From NCBI GenBank assembly GCA_905221605.1, contig CAJNDS010002186.1, positions 503,001 to 567,000 of the forward strand: a stretch of DNA of 64,000 bases, given 5' to 3'. Of the stretch, positions 55,591-64,000 are shown piece by piece (the stretch's first letter is position 1; each line of letters starts with the position of its first letter). A program made the position numbers and the translations under genes. The notes under the pieces are model-generated. The model was not told the DNA's origin. It ran no database searches and worked only from the letters and a program-made list of their open reading frames with translations. The stretch comes from Symbiodinium natans. Taxonomy: Eukaryota; Sar; Dinophyceae; Suessiales; Symbiodiniaceae.

Positions 55591-57241
55591 TTCCTGCAGT
55601 TTTCATTACTTTGAGTGGTGAGGCCTTGCGGTCTGCTGGTGGTGCAGGGCTCCCTGCCCTCTGGCACCGCATTGGGAGAGGCTGCGCAAGCCATTGTGAA
55701 ACTAGCAGTTGTTGCATACGGAACTTGGGGGACAGCCCATGCGCCGATATGCGTTGTACTTTCACCTCATGATCACAACCGACCCTTGCATTGCCCACCT
55801 CGGGATGATATGCACCTGCGGATTGCTTTGTTGGCAATGGGCCGTTGTGCTGTGAAGTGCTTAGTGGTTGGATGGCCTCGCCATGTTGGGGGGTTGTGCC
55901 AAGTATTTCGCCAAGTTGTGTACCAGTGATGGGATGGGACAGCAAATCATGCAGATGTCGGGACCAGTACCCTGTCAAAGTGATGGAGCCGTTAGAAGGT
56001 CTGAGCTGCAGTGGGGCCGTCTTCGCCAGTCAACCCAACTCTAGCCCTGACCCAAACCCATGCTCCTGCACCCTTCAACCGCCTCCATGGGAGGAACGGC
56101 GGCGTTTGGAGCTTCTCCAAGAAGTCGCCACACGTGCCTCCCCACGCAAGTCCTTGTTGAAATGGGGTTAAAGCGAAGGCTTATGAGTGCCTTTGGGGGG
56201 TTCAGGGTTGGAAGTGTTATTGTAACAGCGGGTTGAACAAACTCCCCGGCCACCCACCCCACCCCCAGGCCCCACTGCACAGAGCAGAGCCGGTGGGTTG
56301 CACCAATATGGTGCCTATTCGCCTTCTCTGAAATGTGTTTAGCTCTTTGAGGTTGGGGTTTGAAGCTCCGACGCTTCGAGTCCTTGGAGCAGCTGGGGCG
56401 GGCGCAGATCTTTCAGTTCGCCGAGATCCTCAGAAACTCGAAGAGGTAGGGTTTAGGGTTTAGGTTTTAGGCATACGTCTCGGGATTTGCAAGACAAGGA
56501 CTGTGCCAATGCCGCTGGATACTGTGGGCTTGTCTGGGTAAATTCTTGTTGGTGAAGAGCAAATTCAAGCAGTTCCTGTCATGTACAACGTTCCTTTGGC
56601 GCGTATGCCCAGTCGACCTGCAAATCTCATGAAGCGAAAGCTCTCTCTGATGTTGAAGTTGTTCAAAGAGTTTCCCGATCCCTTCTGGCCTGAAGCATGC
56701 TGAGGTCTGTGACCTGGTGCTCGGGGACTCCGCCTCAGATGTATGACCTCCTCCAAAAAACACTGCAACTGAACAAGAAGTACTGAAAGCACTTTAACGG
56801 TATGTAATATGTAACCTGACAAACCCCAAGAGCGCAAAGCGGGCTTCTCATTCCGCTTCTCGTATGGGAGTGCTAAGGACATTCCCGAAGCGGGCGATCC
56901 GATGCACTTGTTGGGTCGGCGCGTTGCCAGGGGAACGGCAGTTGCTTAAGAGGGTTAAGGGCAGTTCAGGGGCTTTTTCTCAGACCTCCTGCGTTCAGGC
57001 CAGTTTAGGGCTTAGAAGGGCATTAATGAACGGGTTTACAGGCTTAGGGATTATTGGTCTACCAGGTCTCAATATGAGAGCTGTGCTTGCGAGTGGTGCA
57101 GACGCTGCGAAAGCAAGCAAATGATTGCAAGGAAGCGAGGTGCGACCAAAACCGGTGGGGTCTCACAGTACCCCTTGGATTTTTGATGCGGTGGCATGAC
57201 GAGCCGGATCGCCGAACATTGACTGTGTTTGCCAGCTGCAG
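55591..57241 (+). other. Mostly unresolved; one or two exon-like fragments
   Basis: Near 56366-56446 a frame reads LRRFESLEQLGRAQIFQFAE then ILRNSKR and stops at a GT site, exon-like. Near 57065-57185 a Cys-rich frame reads SQYESCACEWCRRCESKQ. Neither could be tied to a family or to the cold-shock gene that follows. Between them I see no coding support. Confidence 0.3.
56447..56475. repeat. Interstitial telomere-like repeat (TTTAGGG)
   Basis: The stretch tagggtttagggtttaggtt contains two exact TTTAGGG copies plus partial units. It directly follows the exon-like fragment ending near 56446. TTTAGGG is the plant-type telomere unit also reported for dinoflagellates. A related degenerate stretch is at 45120-45156. 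Confidence 0.8.
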
Positions 57242-60092
57242 GGTCGGAGCCATGGTAGTCTGGGCGGTGCAGAAGCCATGGCTGAAGCAGAACCTCCCGT
57301 ACCGGGCCAACTTTCCGGCCTTCCCGGCTTTGGGTGGTTTCGGCGGCGGTTTCGGCGGCAACGCCTGGCAGCAGCGGCGGCCTCCGCCCACCGTGCCGGC
57401 GGACTTTCAGGCAGTTGAACCACGGTGAAACTCAGCCACAATTTACCGCAATGCAACCCATGCAACATGTCGTGCAGGTGGACTCCAACGAACGGCATGA
57501 GGGAACTTGTGTCTACTACCACAAGTACAGGGGATATGGGCGCCATGTCTGCACACGCCCAATCCGGGAGATTCCGGTAGATCGGGTGAGTGCTCCTCTT
57601 CCCAGGTTCTTGGAGCCATCTCACGTGGGCACAATCCCTACGAACAAAGTCTTCGTCCACTGGAAGCAGCTGACCAGTGATGACCGGTTTCCCTTCCTGG
57701 TCAAGGGCCTACAGGCCGCCTCTCTCTTCTCAAAATATCTTACTGAAGTACATTGTGTTTTTTGGGTCTAGGGCCCAGGGTTCTTGGCTCGAGCTTTGGA
57801 GGAGAAATTCGCGGATAAACGAACCGAGGGGATGGCGCTGGTGCCCTCAGGTGGAGTTCAGCATCATGGTGGCCAAGGACTTCCGTCAAGGGCTCAACAC
57901 CCTTCGGGCCAAGAACGTCACTCTCGTGCCCAGCCTCGGTTCTGCACATCTGCACATCTTTGACATGCAAATAGGATGCAAAGGCATAGAACGCATAGCG
58001 CCTCGAAGGGTCTTCTGGAGCTGATTCTGTGAAGAGCTTGGAAGAGTTCAGTTGTTGTGGGCGGACAGGCGGGAGGCGAGACCATCGCTCTCCAGGATGA
58101 GTTGGACGCCACAGAAAAGCAGTTCGTGGGTGGGCAGCACTTAAGGTATACCGGCACCTTGAAGTTTTATTCGCCCAGGCCAGGCCCCCCCCCCCCCCGG
58201 TAGCAGATGTAGCAAGTGCTGTCACCTGCTCTCTCCAGACTCCCCCCCCGCCCCCCTTCCCCCGAAGGGTTCTGCAGTGGGAAGGCACGGGTTCGGCTAC
58301 GTCATGATGGACGAAGGACGGCTATTGGCAGCAATGCTGTTGCTGTCTGTTTTGCTTCTGTAGAAGTTTTCTTCTTCTATCCTTTCTGCATCTCAAAGAG
58401 ACCAGGCTATGACGTGGACGCCAGCGTCCCGCTCGAGCTACGTGTGGACCACGAAGAGGCAGCTCGAGCTTCTGCTGTGGACCTGACATTCTGGGGCCGC
58501 GTGGTCAGGTCAATGCTGCTGGGCAGCAGCCCGTCCATATGCGTGGTATTGCCGTTGAGTTTGGCATCTACCGGCCGTGACCTTACCAATACAAATTCTG
58601 CCTGCGTTTCGCTCTCACCGTTTGCTTCGGTCCTTCTTGACACTTGAGGACGGACCGCGGCCAGTACAAGGTCTACAACATGACCTTGCAAGGAGGTCAT
58701 CCCTTGACCCAGGACCCATGCAATCTCATGCAAGCACTTGTGGTTTTTCAACAAAGGGATGTCCGCGAAGAGGGTCGCCTGTGCCAGTTATTTCAGGATG
58801 GCAATTGCAAGGATGCCTCGGTTTGCCCTTGCGAAATAAGATCGAGCGCTCTTCAATGCCATGAAGAGTTTGCGAGGATGCGCTGGAGAACCGCATCTCG
58901 ATGGGAATGGGTATGTACAGAGGTCAGATCGCCTTCTGGAACTGGAGGCCAGTAGTAGATTTTGCAAGACTCTTCATCTGCATTTATACCTGCATACTTT
59001 TTGTTTGTACCTATAAATATCTCGTACATATATATATATATGTATATCAAATATTTCCGAGAGTCTGCAAAGAGGCAAGGCTATGGCTTCATTCGCCCCG
59101 ACCCAACGGCCATCCTGCCGGAGAAGGCGCGGCCTTTTTTTTCTCGGAGGGTCAGAAACCCCAAATGAGAGAGAGAAGAGAGATCGAGAGAGAGCAGGAG
59201 AGCCAGAGGGCAGTACTTCTTACAATTCATGATGGAGTTTTATACGAGCATGAAGACACTATTGTGGAATTGTTGAATAACATATCTGTCAGTGTTGGGG
59301 TGATGGAAGAGGGAGGTTCGCCATCTGTTTCTCGCAGGTGGTGGCGCGGTTGCTGGAGCAAGCGGAGGCCGCGCGCCAGCGGGGCAAGAAGATTGCCGAG
59401 GAGTGTCGGGCGAGAAGCTGGAAGAAGCTGGAAGCCTTGAGAGGCTTCTTGTGCACAGCCTTTACTTCGCGCCCACCGCCTCGGCCCGGCCAGAAAATAT
59501 TGAAAGGATGGCTTGGGCTGAGACACTTATACAAAGAAAAGGGTTCCTATGGTCAGTGGCTCAATCCGCGGCTCGCGTTCGGTGGCTCAATGCCGTGGCC
59601 GTGGCTCGGTGGCTCACGCGTTTAGAAGCTTGGTAGCTTCATCCGGTGGCTGGGTGTCTCACAGTAGGACCTGTAGGAGGTCTTCAGGGCATCTCCAGGG
59701 GCTCCTTGGATCCGCCATGGGGGGAAGCCCTTTTTGGAGGGGTGCACAGGGGTGCACTGAAGAACCATTAACGAAACCACGAGTGTGGGGGGCGGGGGTG
59801 GTCCGTGGTGAATTTAGATTCGTGCCTCAGTATTCATGAAGCACTGCCACGGTGTCAAAGGCTTCTCCAGAAAGGGCTGTATCGGGGCTGTATCGTTTTC
59901 CAGGATACCCTCCTCTACTTCCGGCGCCCAGATGTCACACCCATGCTGATTCCACAGCAGGGCATGCAGGCGGCCTGGTTGCTTGTCTCTCAGATCAACG
60001 AATTGCGGCCCCGCCGCGACCACGATTTGCAGGTCGGATTCCAGGTCTACATTGATGACAAGGGAGCTGGAGCGTGCGATGTCACTGCGTAG
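57242..60092 (+). CDS. Protein with several cold-shock domains (multi-exon)
   Basis: Cold-shock domains bind single-stranded nucleic acid. Joins checked by frame: 57242-57410 (Gly/Phe/Pro-rich leader, then VPADFQ); CSD1 = 57478-57539 (GTCVYYHKYRGYG) + 57606-57714 (NKVFVHWKQLTSDDRFPFLV) + 57851-57925 (VEFSIMVAKD, LRAKNVTL); linker and CSD2 start 58069-58178 (IALQDELDATEKQF, YTGTLKFYSP) + 58285-58316 (HGFGYVMMDE) + 58406-58458 (YDVDASVPLELRVDHEE) + 58509-58573 (VHMRGIAVEFGIYR) + 58649-58712 (GQYKVYNMTLQGGHPLTQ); CSD3 = 58877-58947 (YRGQIAFWNWR) + 59075-59126 (QGYGFIRPDPTAILPEK) + 59338-59409 (helix VVARLLEQAEAARQR); a final part from 59904 (DTLLYFRRPDVTPML) and 60033-60092 (VGFQVYIDDKGAGACDV, TAG). 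Donors: mainly GC, one GT (57926), two GA (58317, 58713). Start probably ATG 57252. Exons between 59410 and 59900 are incomplete. Confidence 0.88.
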
Positions 60093-62190
60093 GCACATCG
60101 AGGCAATCCGGCTGAAAGTTCTCACCCCCTCGCAGAGGGCTTAAGGACAGAATGGCCGCAATGTTAAACAAACAGCTATTTTGTGATGCAAGTGCAGAAG
60201 CATTCTTTAGTCCATGGGCCATTACATTGTAAATGCTTAGGTCTTCGTGACCTGCTCACGCTAGTTGTGTCGGAACATGCGTCTGGCGTGTGACGTGACA
60301 AAATGCTTGTAGCCCCACTCACTGCATTCACTGCCAATGACGACACTTTGACCCATGAGTAGTGCCCACTCGGACGTGTGGCGGGGTCCTTGCACGAGAT
60401 GCTACAATACTCTGCAAGTGGTTTGCGTTCATTGGAGCGTCCGAGCAGTTCCGACCACTGAGAACGTTATGACCTGTTGATTGCCAAAAGCTGGTTTATT
60501 CCTCGATGCGGGGTGTTCGGTAGTAACTCAGCGAGACCCCTAGCCCGGGTCTTCTGCACTCCTCACCCGGGTCCACCTTCACAGGATCCCCCAAAAGAAT
60601 TCTACTGAGTACCGGAGCGACCACTCTCTGAGAATCCCGTTAAACAGTATCCCTCAGAATCTTGCCGAGCATCCCAAGACATCCCACACCTAGAGGCTCC
60701 CCCAAAGAGTCCGCAGAGCATCGCAGAGCAATATTCATTGACACTCTTGCGTGAACATTTGCTCGTGAATCATGGTTTGAAGTCGGGTGCTCTTTCCCTG
60801 TGCTCTCGTTGATTTTCGAAAGTTTATATATACATGTATTCCATATATATATCTATCTATATTATGTATATAGATCCCAGGAATACAAGAAACATAATGC
60901 AACAGTTTGGGGTGGAGCTGGTTCGAAGTAAATGATTTTGGCTCACCTGCCTCTCTGGGAGGGCTTGGACCCGCCTTTAAAAGTGTTTGTTTGGACCTTT
61001 CCGTTTGATCGTTCTTGCACCTGCAGGGCTCTGAGGGCCCACTGACCCATTAGTCTCGCAGCTGATGTACAAGAGCTTTCCCCCCTACTGGCAAGCTTCA
61101 CACCTTCTAGCTGAGACGCAGATAGTCAAAGGCTTGGACGCGTGGATAGCATCAATTGAGGATTGACGACAGAACCCAAGAACTCCTACAAACCCTGCCC
61201 CTTTCCTTCGGGCCGACGCCCAAAGTGGCGAGAACCCATGGCTGCTGAAAAAAAGGCTCGGACCTCCAACGGAGGCCTGGGTTAAAGCTCTCCGGCCTCT
61301 GAAGCGCCGTTTTTGTGCAAAATTTCAGCAGATGTCACCAGGCTCCGCTGAGAACTTGGTGGCAGCAGCATCCCCCCTGAATGATCGGGGCAGATCGATG
61401 AGCCCAGTCCAAACGGTGAGCACAACTGCTGCGCCCGCCCCCTGAGCACGCATACGGAGCAGCCAAGCCTCGTAAGATGTGCTGATGCGCATTGCCTCAG
61501 ACCCAGGCAAAGCAGATCTGCGTCAGGCGCCATGACTCACCGAGGACTAACGGGCACTTGCTAGAGCAGACTGAGCAAACTCTTCTACCGCTCTCCAGAG
61601 AGATCCCTCCCGTGGCTAGGAGCCATTCCTCATGCCTGGGCCAGTGGAGAGGGACCGGCAGCATCACCAAGGATGGCTTCTGCCTCTGCCTAAACTTGAG
61701 GATGCGAGACACGGCAAACGGTCATTCCGAAGTCGAAGTCCCGCGACTTGCGAGTTGTAGGACACCCCGCCACCCGGTTGGGTCAGAGCGGCGGCCTCAG
61801 TGAAAGAAGCCAGGCCTTTCGCAGGGGAGGTGTGATAAGTTCAAATATGATTATGGCATAACCTCGAAGCGCATCTCGAAACAGGCCAGCATTTGGAACT
61901 CGCAAGGCCTCAAACGCCCCAAAAGCCCATGAAAGAATGGCAAACACGGCAAATTAGCTTAACAGCAACACCACTTAGTTTTGTCGTCAAATCAGGGCCC
62001 GTTTGCCTACAGCAGAGGACTCTCCAAAAGCAGAAGGCTTGAAAGGTGGACCTATAAGCCCTAAGCCCCCCCGTGCGGAAGCTCGAGAGCGTGCCCACTT
62101 CTCCCCCAATAGCCACGCAGTCCTGCCGTCGACGGTGACAGTCTTATATGGAGTCATAATATGACATATTATCGCATCTTAAACAGAAGT
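60093..62190. other. Intergenic stretch between cold-shock and coiled-coil genes
   Basis: About 2.1 kb with no coding support. A short AT-rich patch with tatata and tctatcta units lies at about 60830-60875. Open frames on both strands at 61280-62110 have no domain pattern. It is the largest gene-free gap I can define in the right half. Confidence 0.45.
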
Positions 62191-64000
62191 CGAAGTAAGA
62201 GAAGGCTGCGCCTGGGCGTCGTGGTGGCTGAGCTGCAGCGGCAGGGCGCGGAGGACCGGCGCCTGGTGCAGCGGCAGCTGGACCACCTCGACCGGCGCCT
62301 CCAGGAGAGCTTTATCAAGAGAAGGGGAGCATGTTCGTTTGTACCATGTGTGCTTTTTTTAGGGGGCTGGGTTGTGCTGCTATGTCTGTTGCTGGGACGG
62401 GGCGCAAGGTTCATAGCAACAGAATCAGAATTATCGAACAGCACTGGCGAGGAGCAGCTTGCCATGCCGGCAGCCAGCCGCGAGCGCTGGGCAGACCTTC
62501 AGGCTTTTGGCCAGCTTTTGTGGGGATTCAGGGGAGGGTGCCCTGCCGAGTGTATAGCGGCTTTTGCTTGCAGGGCAGCGTCACGGGGCTGCTGGAGGAG
62601 GTCGCCGGACTGGTCCGGCGCGTGGAAGGCCTCGATGAGAAGCTGAGGACCCAGAGAAGATCCAGAGAAGTCCTCAAAGGTCCTCGCGCGGGGCCCGAGC
62701 CGTCACTGGACCGTCGCCTCTCGCATCGGCAGGATCCGCACCGCATCGTGCGAGGAGCTGCTGCGGCAGCGCACGCGGGTGCCGGGCCTTGAAGGGCTCC
62801 AGACATGACATGTGGCTCCAGACATGTGGCTCCGGACGTGGCTTCAGATACTTCGGGAACTTTAAGCTTCAACAGTTGGCTCCTTTCTTTGCTGAGGAGG
62901 TGGAACAGCAGGTCCACAGCCAGCAGCAGAAGGCTCCTCGTTGCATGCGAATAGGAGTGCATAGGGCATAGGGCAGTATACTGGCGGGTCCGGCAGGTGC
63001 AACTGGCCGTCTCCACCTTTGAGGATATGTGTCGAGTTCCAGTTGCCCCTCCTCACACCCTCAAACCTAGAGCCGTTAAGCCTTGCAATGGTCTACTGAC
63101 AGGAGATGTCCAAGCGCCAGACGGCAAAGCTCCGAAAGGTAGTCCAGACCTCCGAGGCCAGATTGAGAAACGCTTTCACGTCGCTTCGATGTGTACATCT
63201 TATCCGTCATGCATCTGTATACCCGCGCCTCTGGGCAGGAGCACGCGCGACGAATGGCCACCTTAGAGGAAGCTTACCGGCGTCCTCAGGAGTGAAGCAA
63301 CTCTTGCCACGCTGACGCGGGAGCTTCCAAAATGAACGTCCCTGTGTTATGCCTCCACATGGAATTACTAGTAGTACACTCCCTCCTAAGGAACCCCCCA
63401 AGGGCCTAATTAATGTCTTCGGGCATGGTCGCTGTGGTTCCGCTTGAAGCATTGGTGGATCGGGAGTGCACCTGCAGTGCAAGGACACAACGATGAGATT
63501 GGAGGCAGACTGATGCGTGTGTAACGGCATGAGATTCGAGTATGTCATGTGTAAGGTTAGGGTTTAAGTCGTTTAAGTGATCTCACGTTATGCTTGGCTG
63601 AGTAGCCTGAGCTGCAGGGGCGGCTTTCGGAGTTGGAAGGCCAACAGGCCCACGACCCGAAAAGGGTGAGCTTCTGTTCTGGATGCCTACACTGAAGCAT
63701 CTTTGCGCTGCTGAGCATCAAGCCAGGCGAGCTTGGAAGAAGAGTTCCGCAATGTGGCCGCGTCGACTGCCAGCCAGCGACTGGACTCCTTGAGTCCCAG
63801 CAGGCGAGCGGCGCCGCGCCCCGAGCATTCCCTGAAAAAAGAGTTCTGTTTTGAGACCGTTCATTTCAGCTGCTGTGTGCCTGGCCATGGCACTTCTCTG
63901 ATCGAACACCATGGTTGCTCTTTGGAAAACGGCCCGTGCCGAAATGAATTGAAGAAGCTGCTTCGAATCTATTGTCATGTCCAAGAGGCCCATCGTGCAT
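62191..64000 (+). CDS. Coiled-coil protein, partial, runs off the window
   Basis: Helical, charged exons behind AG acceptors: LGVVVAELQRQGAEDRRLVQ and QLDHLDRRLQESFIK (about 62203-62320); GSVTGLLEEVAGLVRRVEGL followed by DEKLRTQRRSRE (about 62575-62672); VQLAVSTFEDMCRVP (about 62997-63041); EMSKRQTAKLRKVVQTSEA and RLRNAFTSL (about 63103-63190); EHARRMATLEEAYRRPQ (about 63240-63292); PELQGRLSELEGQQAHDPKR (about 63608-63667); SLEEEFRNVAASTASQRLDS (about 63729-63795). Leu/Val heptad spacing is good. Linkers between exons are non-coding. Probably a cytoskeletal, flagellar or scaffold coiled-coil protein, but no diagnostic domain. The 3' end is outside the window. Confidence 0.55.

Noticed and set aside
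54332-55978. Two long minus-strand frames (about 240 and 300 codons)
   Set aside because: They result from scarcity of stop codons in the T-poor island and contain GA-tract translations (Ser-Leu runs); no domain order is visible.

Overview
The window looks like nuclear DNA of a dinoflagellate, most likely a Symbiodiniaceae-type alga. This is an inference from four things seen in the sequence. (1) Every gene I can identify with confidence is on the + strand across 64 kb. (2) Genes are cut into many short exons whose 5' splice sites are mostly GC, sometimes GT or GA. (3) 3' splice sites are nearly always AG followed by G. (4) Degenerate TTTAGGG-like telomeric motifs and microsatellites are scattered through GC-rich non-coding DNA. 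Because of the exon structure, most long open frames are meaningless; the genes below were found by joining exons that keep frame and keep a protein family in register. Coordinates of terminal exons are approximate where stated.

Layout, left to right. 1-2.7 kb: no recognisable gene, one GAT microsatellite. 2.7-4.9 kb: HtrA/DegP-type serine protease with PDZ domain. 5.5-10.4 kb: translation factor eIF2D (ligatin) with PUA, winged-helix, SWIB-like and SUI1 parts. 11.7-12.4 kb: ankyrin-repeat exon. 12.5-13.0 kb: low-GC repetitive island. 16-19 kb: exons of a coiled-coil protein. 20.0-26.2 kb: secreted GH20 beta-hexosaminidase, one intron of which holds a 51-base G run and a ~190-bp-arm foldback. 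26.2-29.7 kb: unresolved coding-like fragments, a degenerate tandem repeat and a composite microsatellite. 29.7-32.8 kb: protein kinase. 34.3-38.8 kb: short exons of acidic and coiled-coil proteins and a possible PP1-inhibitor-2-like gene. 40.4-41.2 kb: degenerate RCC1 repeats followed by a Thr/Ser-rich coding repeat. 42.9-52.2 kb: one large multi-exon membrane transporter of the FUSC/aromatic-acid-exporter type, whose introns carry a TAG microsatellite, an AT-rich island, a perfect 26-bp palindrome, a direct repeat and a 2.5-kb CA-type satellite. 52.7-53.5 kb: P-loop exon and an unknown conserved-looking frame. 53.7-55.6 kb: island bounded by GA tracts. 57.2-60.1 kb: a protein with several cold-shock domains. 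62.2-64 kb: a second coiled-coil gene running off the end.

The genes do not form a pathway. They are ordinary eukaryotic housekeeping functions (protein quality control, translation, glycan degradation, signalling, transport, RNA binding) arranged head to tail, as is typical of dinoflagellate unidirectional gene arrays. I saw no CRISPR array, bacterial operon, rRNA or tRNA gene, and no promoter element I could defend. The most unusual things are the splice-site usage, the foldback in the hexosaminidase intron and the segmented CA satellite inside the transporter gene.
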